DNA of 38,076 nt, taken from positions 1 to 38,076 of the forward strand of contig JAKSTK010000005.1 of assembly GCA_024402615.1 (NCBI GenBank), in the 5' to 3' direction. The position numbers and the translations under genes are program-made. Below are positions 1 through 7,880 of this stretch, one piece after another. The notes under the pieces were generated by a model, which worked only from the letters and a program-made list of their open reading frames with translations, did not search any database and was not told the DNA's origin. Numbering within the stretch: the stretch's first letter is position 1; each line of letters begins with the position of its first letter. The stretch is from Treponema sp. (GTDB taxonomy: Bacteria; Spirochaetota; Spirochaetia; Treponematales; Treponemataceae).

Positions 1-2
1 AA

Positions 3-632
3 ATTGCTGAAACATTGGATACAGTTTATGCAAAATCAGACTACATCACAATTCATGTTCCACAGACAAATGATACAAAAGGCATGATTAATGCTACTTC
101 TATTAAAACAATGAAAGACGGTGTTCGCATTATCAACATTGCCCGCGGTGGACTTGTAAACAATGCTGATATTCTTGCTGCTCTTGAAAGCGGAAAAGTA
201 AAATGCTTAGTTACAGACTTTGCTGCAGAAGAACTTTTGAATAAACCAAATGTAATCGTAATGCCACACCTTGGTGCTTCTACTCCAGAAGCAGAAGACA
301 ACTGTGCTGTTATGGCTGCTGCTCAGCTTAAAGAATTCCTGGAAAAAGGAAATATTGTAAACTCTGTAAACTTCCCAAAAACTTACAGCGACAATCCTAT
401 TCCTGCTGGCGGAACTCGTCTTTGTATCAGTCACAAAAATATTCCTGATACAATTTCTAAGTTCACTACTATTCTTGGTGAAGCTAAATTGAACATTTCT
501 TCTTTCATCAACCAGGCTCGTGGTGATGTTGCTTACAATATTATCGACGTAGACGGTGTTGTTACAGATGATATTATTGCCAAATTGGCTGCCTGCGATA
601 CAGTAAACCGTGTTAGACCAATCTACAACTAA
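3..632 (+). CDS. serA: D-3-phosphoglycerate dehydrogenase, C-terminal part (5' end outside window)
   Basis: Oxidises 3-phosphoglycerate to 3-phosphohydroxypyruvate with NAD+, the first step of serine synthesis. The frame is open from the window edge (codons from base 3 read IAETLDTVYAKSD), so the TTG at 15 is internal and the gene starts upstream. Visible parts are the end of the nucleotide-binding domain with INIARGGLVNN (substrate/NAD Arg), the return to the substrate domain with MPHLGASTPEAE (catalytic His), and a C-terminal ACT domain (about the last 75 residues, from RLCISHKNIPDTI) of the type that binds serine in other SerA proteins. The catalytic Glu normally lies just before the His block; the region is VTDFAAEELLNKPN. 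The 2-hydroxyacid dehydrogenase family is certain; SerA is favoured over other members by the ACT tail. Confidence 0.93.
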   Translation: MAETLDTVYAKSDYITIHVPQTNDTKGMINATSIKTMKDGVRIINIARGGLVNNADILAALESGKVKCLVTDFAAEELLNKPNVIVMPHLGASTPEAEDNCAVMAAAQLKEFLEKGNIVNSVNFPKTYSDNPIPAGGTRLCISHKNIPDTISKFTTILGEAKLNISSFINQARGDVAYNIIDVDGVVTDDIIAKLAACDTVNRVRPIYN

Positions 633-667
633 TTATCTACAACCGATTTACTGACCGTAAGTTAAAA

Positions 668-717
668 TAAAAAACGGATTTTCCTTTGAAATCATTCTCT
701 GGAAAATCCGTTTTTTT
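668..717. terminator. Bidirectional Rho-independent terminator
   Basis: Arms CGGATTTTCC (675-684) and GGAAAATCCG (701-710) pair perfectly around a 16-nt loop. An A-run precedes and a T7 run follows, so a U-tail is formed on both strands. It lies between the convergent ends of serA and the CNBD gene and can stop both. Confidence 0.9.
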
Positions 718-734
718 ATTGATTATTTCTAATT

Positions 735-1250
735 TCAGACACCAATTTCAATTTCGTTACAAAGAGCTTCGTACAAAATCGCCTTATCTTTGTTAACATC
801 ACGAACAGTTTTTGTAAGTCGTCTTGCAAGAACCAGCAATGCTCTGTAACCAAGCACAGGTTCTTTTTCACAAAGCTCCAGGAAGCTTTTTCCTTCCAGT
901 ACAAGAGTAGTACATTCTGTTTTTGCAGTAACAGTTGCAGATCGAACATCATTACTAATAATTGCCATTTCACCAAAGAAAACGTTCATATTAGAATTTA
1001 AAGTTGCAAGAGCAATTACATCTCCGGCAGGAGTTTCTCGAGTAATAAGAACTTCACCAGAATAAAGAATATAGAAAACATCACCTGCTTCCCCTTCTTT
1101 AATAATTGATTCACCAGCCTTAAATTTCTGTACACTAAGATTTTCATATAAGAGCTTGAGAATTTTTTTATCTTCTTCTTTTTCCGGATTAAATGCTTCA
1201 AAAAGCGGAATTTTTACTAATTTTGGTAATACCTGTTCAAAAGAATCCAT
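735..1250 (-). CDS. Stand-alone cyclic-nucleotide-binding domain protein
   Basis: A 171-residue protein that is essentially one cNMP-binding (CAP_ED/CNBD) fold. The beta-roll begins near FKAGESIIKEGEAGDVFYIL. The phosphate-binding cassette is FGEMAIISNDVRSATVTA, with the Glu and Arg that contact the ribose and cyclic phosphate in the family. A final helix follows; there is no helix-turn-helix, so it is not a CRP-type regulator. An upstream in-frame GTG at 1262 lies inside the Shine-Dalgarno AAAGGTGG (1259-1266), which is 8 nt from the ATG at 1250, so the ATG was chosen. It is the last gene of an operon with two channel-like genes (21-nt gap). I infer that it is a regulatory subunit acting in trans on them; the ligand (cAMP, cGMP or other) is unknown. 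Confidence 0.88.
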   Translation of the reverse strand: MDSFEQVLPKLVKIPLFEAFNPEKEEDKKILKLLYENLSVQKFKAGESIIKEGEAGDVFYILYSGEVLITRETPAGDVIALATLNSNMNVFFGEMAIISNDVRSATVTAKTECTTLVLEGKSFLELCEKEPVLGYRALLVLARRLTKTVRDVNKDKAILYEALCNEIEIGV

Positions 1251-1258
1251 TTTTATAT

Positions 1259-1266
1259 CCACCTTT
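1259..1266 (-). promoter_or_regulatory. Shine-Dalgarno that sets the CNBD protein start
   Basis: AAAGGTGG is 8 nt before ATG 1250 and overlaps the alternative GTG at 1260-1262, which argues against the longer reading. Confidence 0.75.
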
Positions 1267-1271
1267 ATCTG

Positions 1272-2459
1272 TTATTTTTTACCATTTACATAAATGGCTT
1301 TTGAATTTTTAGGAACAATATAATCATTGGCAGGTGTAAATAAAGGTTCATTACTTACAAGAGTTTTTACCTTTTTAAGTCCACCAATGATATCATTCAT
1401 ATTTGGATTTTTCTGTGCTTCCCGAATTGCTTCCTTACGGCGAAGGTGAAAGTTTCCTGAATTTAACAAAAGTCCTACAAGAATACCATTTGTATCTCGT
1501 GCAGCCCAGAAATGATCCTTTAATTCTTTATAAGTCTTTCCAATAAATTCATCAGGAATATCGGCAATTAAAACTCCAGAATCAGCATCATCACTAATCA
1601 AAGAACGAATTACATTACTGTAACCTAAACCACTGGATGCTGTAGCAAGAAGATTTCTTTCATATTCCTGAGTAAGAATAATTTCATCACAATGTGCCAT
1701 TTTCAGATGTTTTTCAAATTTTTCGCTGATAAGTTCGGCAGAAACATATATACCACGGTTCATATTTTCAATTGTAAGAACTGCCAGTACTGTTCTGGAA
1801 TCAATTTCCAGATTTGAATATTTTTTTGACTTATCCGAAATAATCAGTGCACGGGAAGCAGTTTTTATAAAACCTCGATTAAGCACTGCCTCATCAGTAA
1901 AATCACCAGAAATATAATTTAAATCCTTATATTTCTTCTGTGAACGCAACTGAACCATCTGATCAACTGCATCATTAATTAAAACAATCATATCTGTAGA
2001 AATATCCGGATTAGATATTAAAACATTTTCAAGAATATTTTCAAAACCTGGTCTCCAACCACATAAAACAAAGTGTCCCTGCATAGTATTTAGTTTTTTC
2101 AACCCCTTATCATTTTTCATTTGAACATCAACAAACCAAGATGCAATTTTCGCTGTAATACAGGTAAAAAGCACCAAACCAGCCATAAGCATTGTCCAGC
2201 CGGCTGCTCGTCCAGGAATAGACTCACAGACAAACTCAAAATAGTTCGCAAAAACAGCAACGCACATGAACCAGAAAGTATCAAACTTGGTTACAATTCC
2301 ACTACCAGTTTTTGTTTCCGTATTGTAAACCACAACACAGGCTACAAAAATCAAGACAACAATTAAAAGACATAAAGCTACCAAAGGATCTTTCAGTGCA
2401 AGCTTAACCCGTCTTGAAAAAGAAGTCTTTTCTTTCTTCTTTTTTTCATTCTTTGCCAT
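1272..2459 (-). CDS. Ion-channel-like membrane protein with RCK domain, paralogue B
   Basis: 395 residues with the two-helix channel plan: basic N-terminus, TM1 about 25-45, pore-helix-like segment 60-70, TM2 86-110, then a cytoplasmic RCK/TrkA-N region from about 128. The RCK begins VLCGWRPGFENIL; the CGWR motif recalls the CASTOR/POLLUX branch of RCK channels. At the selectivity-filter position, where K+ channels have TVGYGD, the sequence is ANYFEF (71-76), so ordinary K+ selectivity is not predicted. Compared with paralogue A it carries about 30-50 extra C-terminal residues. It lies 6 nt downstream of paralogue A and 21 nt upstream of the CNBD gene. Channel homology is inferred from the layout and RCK; conduction is not shown. 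It could instead be a non-conducting sensor or dominant partner subunit. Confidence 0.8.
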   Translation of the reverse strand: MAKNEKKKKEKTSFSRRVKLALKDPLVALCLLIVVLIFVACVVVYNTETKTGSGIVTKFDTFWFMCVAVFANYFEFVCESIPGRAAGWTMLMAGLVLFTCITAKIASWFVDVQMKNDKGLKKLNTMQGHFVLCGWRPGFENILENVLISNPDISTDMIVLINDAVDQMVQLRSQKKYKDLNYISGDFTDEAVLNRGFIKTASRALIISDKSKKYSNLEIDSRTVLAVLTIENMNRGIYVSAELISEKFEKHLKMAHCDEIILTQEYERNLLATASSGLGYSNVIRSLISDDADSGVLIADIPDEFIGKTYKELKDHFWAARDTNGILVGLLLNSGNFHLRRKEAIREAQKNPNMNDIIGGLKKVKTLVSNEPLFTPANDYIVPKNSKAIYVNGKK

Positions 2460-2465
2460 ATAAAC

Positions 2466-3563
2466 TTACGCCTCTGTCTTTTCTGCACAAATCAAAATTG
2501 ATTTCGCATCCGCAGTAATAATAAAATCATCAGGAGGATTAAGAACTGTTTTATTTTCTGATTTCAAAAGCAAACCAACAAGAACTTCTCCTGTTTTATC
2601 ATAATAATAATCAAGTAATTCTTTATAAGTCTTCTGAACATAACCAGAAATGATATCAGTAATAACAACACCTGTATGAGAATCTTCTGCAATCAAAGAT
2701 TTAATAACATTACTGTAGCCTTTTCCACTGGAAGCAGTAGCAAGCAGACTGTGTTCATATTCCTGTGTCATAAGTATTTCATCGCATTTTGCCAGCTGCA
2801 AATGTTCTTCAAACTTTTTATCAAGAATTTCTGCTGTTACATAAACATTTGGATTAAGGCTCTTCATTGCCAGAACAGCAAGAACTGTCTGAGAATCAGT
2901 TTCCATTTCAGAACGATCCTTTGACGAATCTGAAATTACAAGAATACGTTTTGCTTTTTCAATAAAGGCGCGTTTAAGTGTTTCTGCATCTGCAAAATCA
3001 CCTGCAACATAATTTATTTCCTTAAACTGAAGTTCTGAACGCAACTGTTCCATCTGTTCAGAAGGAGCTTCATTTACCAATACAATCATACCAGCAGAAA
3101 TATCAGGATTTGCCTGCATTACTGCATCAAGAATTTTATCAAAGCCGGGTCTCCAGCCACATATAATTAAATGATCTTTCATACCTCTAAGTTTTTTTAA
3201 CCCCTTATTACCTTTCATTACCATATTCATGAATCCAGATGTGACTCGACCAGTTACAAAACTGAAGATAATCATACCAAAGAACAGCATCAATAACGAA
3301 GCAAGTCTACCAGGAACCGATTTTGTGTAATAATCAAAATAAGCTGCAGAAACAGCAACAATTGTATGCCAGATAGCATCCTTCCAGTTTGTAATTTCTG
3401 TTTCAGGTGCATCCATTTCTGCGGCATGTACAATTAAAGTACAAATTATTATCACAATAACAGAAGCAATACCTACATAGGTAAATGGATTAGTGAAAAT
3501 ACGTTTAAGTCTTCGCTTTGTTTTCCCTTTTTCTCCACTTGTGATTTTACTTTTACTTGTCAT
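2466..3563 (-). CDS. Ion-channel-like membrane protein with RCK domain, paralogue A
   Basis: 365 residues, clearly homologous to the next gene throughout (shared GLKKL, CGWRPGF, TQEYE and LLATASSG blocks). TM1 is about 27-47, the pore-like loop 60-80, TM2 86-110, and the RCK/TrkA-N domain runs from about 131 with IICGWRPGFDKIL. The filter-equivalent stretch is SAAYFDYY (72-79), aligned with ANYFEF of paralogue B and with TVGYGD of classical channels; both small glycines of the filter are lost. First gene of its operon: an extended -10 (TGCTATAAT) ends 7 nt before the ATG and no SD is visible, so the mRNA is probably leaderless. Having two different subunits side by side suggests a heteromeric complex. 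The CASTOR/POLLUX-like assignment is by motif only. Confidence 0.8.
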   Translation of the reverse strand: MTSKSKITSGEKGKTKRRLKRIFTNPFTYVGIASVIVIIICTLIVHAAEMDAPETEITNWKDAIWHTIVAVSAAYFDYYTKSVPGRLASLLMLFFGMIIFSFVTGRVTSGFMNMVMKGNKGLKKLRGMKDHLIICGWRPGFDKILDAVMQANPDISAGMIVLVNEAPSEQMEQLRSELQFKEINYVAGDFADAETLKRAFIEKAKRILVISDSSKDRSEMETDSQTVLAVLAMKSLNPNVYVTAEILDKKFEEHLQLAKCDEILMTQEYEHSLLATASSGKGYSNVIKSLIAEDSHTGVVITDIISGYVQKTYKELLDYYYDKTGEVLVGLLLKSENKTVLNPPDDFIITADAKSILICAEKTEA

Positions 3564-3570
3564 ATATACA

Positions 3571-3579
3571 ATTATAGCA
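3571..3579 (-). promoter_or_regulatory. Extended -10 promoter of the channel-like operon (leaderless start)
   Basis: TGC-TATAAT reads on the minus strand with its last base at 3571. The predicted start is at 3563-3564, on the ATG of the first gene. The -35 region (TTTAAA-like) is weak, as is usual for TGn promoters. Confidence 0.72.
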
Positions 3580-3628
3580 TAAAACCGATTATCTTTTAAA
3601 TTGACTTTTCACTTTTCTTTTTTCAAAC

Positions 3629-3634
3629 TATAAT
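3629..3634 (+). promoter_or_regulatory. -10 box of the clpS operon (leaderless start)
   Basis: A perfect TATAAT is separated from the clpS ATG (3641) by 6 nt, which puts +1 at the A of the ATG. A TTTCAC at 3607-3612 gives a 16-nt spacer. The better-looking TTGACT at 3601 would need 22 nt and is unlikely. No SD precedes the ATG. Confidence 0.68.
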
Positions 3635-3640
3635 ATCGCC

Positions 3641-3952
3641 ATGAGCAATTTGAGTAATCAATTTGAAAGTTCACATAATTCTTTTACGGCTGATGCTGAT
3701 TTTCCTCTCCCTCCAGAGAAAAATGTGGTGTTCTACAATGATGATTTTACTACTATGGAATTTGTTGTAGATGTTTTAATATCCGTTTTTAATAAATCAA
3801 AAGAAAATGCAGAATTTCTTATGAACAAAGTACATGAAGAAGGTTCTGCTGTGGTTGGAACTTACACTTACGACATTGCTGTTTCAAGAGTAAATCTTAC
3901 AAGATCTCTGGCTAAACAGAATGGTTTTCCATTGAGGGTAGAAATTGAGTAA
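3641..3952 (+). CDS. clpS: ATP-dependent Clp protease adaptor ClpS
   Basis: A 103-residue adaptor that delivers N-degron substrates to ClpA. The N-end-rule pocket residues are present: NDDFTTMEFVVDVL (Asn-Asp pair and Met gate) and the VHEEGSAVVGTY block with the conserved His. The first 25 residues form a polar, flexible N-terminal extension as in other ClpS proteins, where it is needed to hand over substrate. Its last codons overlap the TTG start of clpA by 8 nt, the classical clpS-clpA order, so the two are translationally coupled. Confidence 0.96.
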   Translation: MSNLSNQFESSHNSFTADADFPLPPEKNVVFYNDDFTTMEFVVDVLISVFNKSKENAEFLMNKVHEEGSAVVGTYTYDIAVSRVNLTRSLAKQNGFPLRVEIE

Positions 3953-6287
3953 TCAGGAAGAAAATAAAGGTATTGTTCGGCAGATGAAAGTAAGTCCTGT
4001 ACTTACAAAAATTCTTACAGATTCTCTTGCCGAAGCAAAAAAATGTAATCACGAATTTTTCACTCCAGAACATGTTCTTTCAGTTGCCATTAAGATTGAT
4101 TTTGTAGAACAGATTCTTAAAGAAAGTGGAACAGATACAGACAGAATTCGTTCCAGTCTTTCAGACTTTCTTGCTAATAAAGTTCCTGTAGTTTCTCCAG
4201 ATGCTAACCCTGAATTAGTAAAAGCACCGGTTGAATCTGCGGGCTTTCAATCTGTAATGAATAGAGCTGTTTTCCATTGTGTTTCCAGCGAATCAGATAT
4301 GATTGATGTAACTGATGTACTGGTAGCAATGTATGAAGAGAAAAAGAATTTCTGTTCATATTTTCTTAGAGTAAATGGCTGTGACAAACTTCGTTTAATG
4401 GAAACTATTTCAAAGCTGAAGGGCGTTCACGGAACACAGAAAAAATCAGCTTCCAAAGGTGGAAATCCTATGGAAGGTATGATGACGAATAATGAAGGCG
4501 GACTTGACCGTTTTGCAGTAAATCTTACAGCTATGGCTAAAAAAGGTCAGTTTGATCAGTTGATTGGCCGTCAGGAAGAACTGGAAAGAACTATTCAGGT
4601 TCTATGCCGACGAACAAAAAATAATCCGCTGCATGTTGGTGATGCGGGGGTTGGTAAAACTGCCATTACTTACGGACTGGCACAACGCATTGTAGACGGA
4701 AAAGTTCCTGCTTTCTTAAAAGGCTTTACAATTTACAGTCTTGATATGGGACTTTTACTGGCAGGGTCTAAATTCCGCGGAGATTTTGAAGAACGACTCC
4801 ATAATCTTGTAGATGAACTTAAAGAAAAAAAGAAGTCTATCCTTTTTATTGATGAAATCCACATGCTGTTAGGAGCCGGTACAAACGGTAATAATCAGAT
4901 TGATGCGGCAAACCTTCTGAAACCTGCCCTTGCAGACGGAAGTATTCGTATTATGGGTTCCACAACCTTTGAAGAATATAATTCGCATTTCGAAAAAGAC
5001 CGTGCCCTTGCCCGTCGATTTCAGAAAATTGATATTTCTGAACCAACAAGAGCAGAAACCGTACAGATTCTTAAAGGTTTGCAGAAAAAATATGAAGAAT
5101 ATCACAGCGTAAAATATACATCTTCTGCTATTGAAGCCGCAGTTGATCTTTCAATTCAGTATATGCCGGACCGCCGTTTGCCAGATAAAGCTATTGATAT
5201 TATGGATGAAGCTGGTGCTTTTATGCACATTAATAAAGACGGCGGGTTCAATGGTATTTCTAAGGCTGTGGCTAAATCACAGAAAGGCAAAAATGCAGTT
5301 TCTGTAAGTAATACAATTGTACGAAAAGTAACTTCCAAAATTGCAAAGGTTCCAATTGATGTTGTAGCCGGTGATGACAAAGAACGACTCCGCTCTATTG
5401 AGACCACATTGGCTGCAAATATTTTTGGTCAGGATAAAGCCGTTACAGTTTTAAGCAAAGCTGTAAAACGAGCACGAGCAGGGTTCCGCAATCCAGAAAA
5501 ACCAGAAGCCTGTTATCTTTTTGTAGGTCCTACTGGCTGTGGAAAAACAGAATTGGCTAAATCTCTTTCTTCAATTTTGAATGAACCTCTTCTCCGCTAT
5601 GATATGAGTGAATATCAGGAAAAGCATTCCGTAAGCCGCCTTGTTGGTTCTCCTCCAGGATATGTAGGCTTTGAAGAAGGCGGCCAGCTTACCAAAGATG
5701 TTCGTAAAAATCCTCACTCAATCGTTCTTTTTGATGAAATTGAAAAGGCTCATGAAGATATTTACAACGTTCTGCTTCAGGTAATGGATTACGGTATGCT
5801 TACAGATAACCAGGGAAGAAAAGCTGATTTCCGTTCCTGTATCATTATCATGACAAGTAATGCCGGAGCCCGCGATATGGAACGTCCTGCAATTGGTTTT
5901 GGAACACAATCTGAAATGAATGCCGAAGCCTCATTAAACGAAGCCGTAAACCGTGAATTCCCTCCTGAATTCCGCAATCGTCTTGATGCAGTAATTCCAT
6001 TCAATCACTTAAGCAAAGATGTGGTAAAAATGGTTTGTTCAAAAGAAATAAACAAACTTTCACAGAGAATGCTGGCTAAATCGGTTGAACTGACAGTTTC
6101 TGACAGTTGTATTGAATACCTTACAGAAGCAGGTTATTCACGGGAATTTGGAGCCCGAAACATGGCCCGAACAATCGAAGATAAAATTGCTAATCCTTTA
6201 GTTGATGAAGTTCTTTTCGGAAAATTGGAAAAGGGCGGTAAAGTATTGGCAGACTTTACAGAAAACGAAATTGTATTTACGATGTAG
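3945..6287 (+). CDS. clpA: ATP-dependent Clp protease ATP-binding subunit ClpA
   Basis: A 780-residue AAA+ unfoldase for ClpAP. Domains in order: Clp N-domain (about 1-150); a linker; AAA1 with Walker A GDAGVGKT (232-239) and Walker B SILFIDEIHML; AAA2 with GPTGCGKT (528-535) and SIVLFDEIEKA; then a C-terminal small domain. The AIGFG loop (near 650) is the IGF/IGL tripeptide that docks on ClpP, so a ClpP partner elsewhere is expected. There is no ClpB-type middle coiled coil. The start is TTG at 3945, overlapping the clpS stop, with GAGGG (3934-3938) 6 nt upstream; no nearby ATG is better. Confidence 0.96.
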   Translation: MSNQEENKGIVRQMKVSPVLTKILTDSLAEAKKCNHEFFTPEHVLSVAIKIDFVEQILKESGTDTDRIRSSLSDFLANKVPVVSPDANPELVKAPVESAGFQSVMNRAVFHCVSSESDMIDVTDVLVAMYEEKKNFCSYFLRVNGCDKLRLMETISKLKGVHGTQKKSASKGGNPMEGMMTNNEGGLDRFAVNLTAMAKKGQFDQLIGRQEELERTIQVLCRRTKNNPLHVGDAGVGKTAITYGLAQRIVDGKVPAFLKGFTIYSLDMGLLLAGSKFRGDFEERLHNLVDELKEKKKSILFIDEIHMLLGAGTNGNNQIDAANLLKPALADGSIRIMGSTTFEEYNSHFEKDRALARRFQKIDISEPTRAETVQILKGLQKKYEEYHSVKYTSSAIEAAVDLSIQYMPDRRLPDKAIDIMDEAGAFMHINKDGGFNGISKAVAKSQKGKNAVSVSNTIVRKVTSKIAKVPIDVVAGDDKERLRSIETTLAANIFGQDKAVTVLSKAVKRARAGFRNPEKPEACYLFVGPTGCGKTELAKSLSSILNEPLLRYDMSEYQEKHSVSRLVGSPPGYVGFEEGGQLTKDVRKNPHSIVLFDEIEKAHEDIYNVLLQVMDYGMLTDNQGRKADFRSCIIIMTSNAGARDMERPAIGFGTQSEMNAEASLNEAVNREFPPEFRNRLDAVIPFNHLSKDVVKMVCSKEINKLSQRMLAKSVELTVSDSCIEYLTEAGYSREFGARNMARTIEDKIANPLVDEVLFGKLEKGGKVLADFTENEIVFTM

Positions 6288-6297
6288 AATATAGAAT

Positions 6298-7089
6298 ATG
6301 GACAAAGAAGTTTTTTACAAAGAAATCTATAACCGTTATGGTGCAATTACAAGAGCCCGTAACTGCTTCCTCTACACAAAAAAAGGCGTTCGTCTTACTG
6401 ATTTAAATCAGGAAAACGGACGAGCTATTCTTGGATGGGATGCAGGAAATGCTTTTACTCATCTTAAAAATACTCTTAATCGTGGAATTACAGGAAGCTT
6501 TATTACTGAAGATGTTTCCAGAGTAGAAAAAGCTATGAGTGCATTGCTCGGTTCTGAACGCACTGTTTACTTCTACTCTTCTAAATCAGAAGCTTTAAAA
6601 GCCGCTTTAGTTTTCTCTGCAGAAGGAACTTCATTTTACAAACCATGGAATTCAGACAACAGTGCTGTAAACTGGGCATCAGTAGAAGCTGTTGTTTTTG
6701 CACCTGCTTTGCCATGGACAGAAACTGTTTACATTGTTGCAGTAGATAAAGCAATTCCGGAAATCAGCAGAACTGCCGCAAAAAGCATTTCTGTTCCATA
6801 TCCTATAGAAGCAGCAATTGCCCGTTCAATTTACAATCTTATTGAGGCACTTCAGGTTAGAGAAGAAAAAGACTGGTTCATTTATGACACTGTTCTTACA
6901 AAATATTGGACACGAAAAGGGCCTTATCTTTTTCCAAAAATTCCCGAAAATAAATATGATGAATTTGTAATTCATTGTATGGATTTAGGCATTGTAATTA
7001 ACCCCGAATACAACAATCCTTCTATTGTTCCTTACGGAGCAGATAAAGGTGTATTTACCGGCTTAAAAAACAAGCCTTTTTCTTATTAA
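6298..7089 (+). CDS. Degenerate class III aminotransferase-fold protein, likely non-catalytic
   Basis: 263 residues. The first 110 resemble the start of class III (GSA/ornithine type) PLP aminotransferases: CFLYTKKGVRLTDLNQENG matches the usual 'DxxGxxYxDxxxG' entry strand, and RTVYFYSSKSEALKAALVF matches the 'vffxnSGSEAnEaAlkxA' PLP-phosphate segment, but with SKSEA in place of SGSEA. The rest is far shorter than a full enzyme (about 400-450 residues), and I cannot identify the PLP-binding Lys or its Asp partner. The C-terminus (DLGIVINPEYNNPSIVPYG) again looks like the small domain of such enzymes. I infer a shrunken, PLP-less relative. It starts 10 nt after clpA with no clear SD. Function unknown. 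Confidence 0.6.
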   Translation: MDKEVFYKEIYNRYGAITRARNCFLYTKKGVRLTDLNQENGRAILGWDAGNAFTHLKNTLNRGITGSFITEDVSRVEKAMSALLGSERTVYFYSSKSEALKAALVFSAEGTSFYKPWNSDNSAVNWASVEAVVFAPALPWTETVYIVAVDKAIPEISRTAAKSISVPYPIEAAIARSIYNLIEALQVREEKDWFIYDTVLTKYWTRKGPYLFPKIPENKYDEFVIHCMDLGIVINPEYNNPSIVPYGADKGVFTGLKNKPFSY

Positions 7090-7107
7090 TAAGAGGATGG
7101 AACGAAA

Positions 7108-7401
7108 TTGAATCCTGATATTTTACTGACAATTATTGAATTAGGTCTCGGTGGAATAGTAGCATTTCTGTCAATCTGGATTATGTCCAAAACCAGAGAT
7201 ACTTCATGGATGTTCTTAGTAGCTGGTTTCATTCTTACTTACATTGTAATTGTATACAAATTAATGCTTTCTCTTGGCATTATTCCAGCATGTACAATTT
7301 TCATTCCACACACAGGCATTCCATTGGATTCTCTTCTTATTGTCTGTGTTCCAAATCTTGCATTTATTATTTCATTTATTATTAAAATCTGTAAAAAATA
7401 A
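7108..7401 (+). CDS. Small membrane protein, three predicted helices
   Basis: 97 residues, nearly all hydrophobic: predicted helices at about 5-25, 33-56 and 70-93, ending KICKK on the likely cytoplasmic side. No family is recognised. The start is a TTG with AGAGGA (7092-7097) 10 nt upstream; an ATG at 7097 is out of frame and stops after four codons. It lies 18 nt after the preceding gene and 9 nt before the ASCH gene, inside the clp operon. Confidence 0.62.
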   Translation: MNPDILLTIIELGLGGIVAFLSIWIMSKTRDTSWMFLVAGFILTYIVIVYKLMLSLGIIPACTIFIPHTGIPLDSLLIVCVPNLAFIISFIIKICKK

Positions 7402-7410
7402 GGTTTTTCT

Positions 7411-7863
7411 ATGACATATCTTGATGAATATTGGAATAAATTTATTCAGGAAACTCACCGGGATCCAGAAGACCGTTGTTCTGGAGATTTAAACTTTGAG
7501 GCAAAGGGGTTTCTTGGAGACGAACTGATTACATTAACTCTTACGGGGCAGAAAACAGCATTCTTTTCAAGTTTTTCAACATTTTCAATTGACGGGGAAC
7601 CACTTCCTGTTTCTGGAGAGTTATATATTATTGTAGACCATAATAATAATCCCCACTGCGTAATAGAAATTGAGTCGGTTACAGTCATTCCTTTTAATGA
7701 AGTAACCTGGGAAATGGCAGCACGGGAAGGTGAAGATTCAAATCTGACAGAATGGCGTGAAAAACATCAGGAATACCTTGAAGAAGAAGGTTCAATTCTT
7801 GGTTTTGAATTTACACCCGCTATAAAACTTGTATATCAAACTTTTAAAGTTGTATATAAATAA
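7411..7863 (+). CDS. ASCH domain protein
   Basis: 150 residues matching the ASCH (PUA-like) family of about this length. The features are ELITLTLTGQKTAFFSSF (the GxK-type motif at the putative RNA/nucleotide pocket), EPLPVSGELYIIVDHNNNP, the CVIEIESVTVIPFNEVTWEMAAREGE block, and a C-terminal strand ending FKVVYK. ASCH proteins are predicted RNA-binding proteins, and some hydrolyse modified cytidines; which applies here cannot be read from sequence. It sits between two small membrane-protein genes. Confidence 0.82.
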   Translation: MTYLDEYWNKFIQETHRDPEDRCSGDLNFEAKGFLGDELITLTLTGQKTAFFSSFSTFSIDGEPLPVSGELYIIVDHNNNPHCVIEIESVTVIPFNEVTWEMAAREGEDSNLTEWREKHQEYLEEEGSILGFEFTPAIKLVYQTFKVVYK

Positions 7864-7880
7864 TTTACAGGAGATAAAAA

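Noticed and set aside
1251-1262. Upstream GTG start for the CNBD protein
   Set aside because: It lies within the Shine-Dalgarno AAAGGTGG that serves the ATG at 1250.
3601-3606. TTGACT as the -35 of clpS
   Set aside because: It is 22 nt from the TATAAT, too far for a normal spacer.
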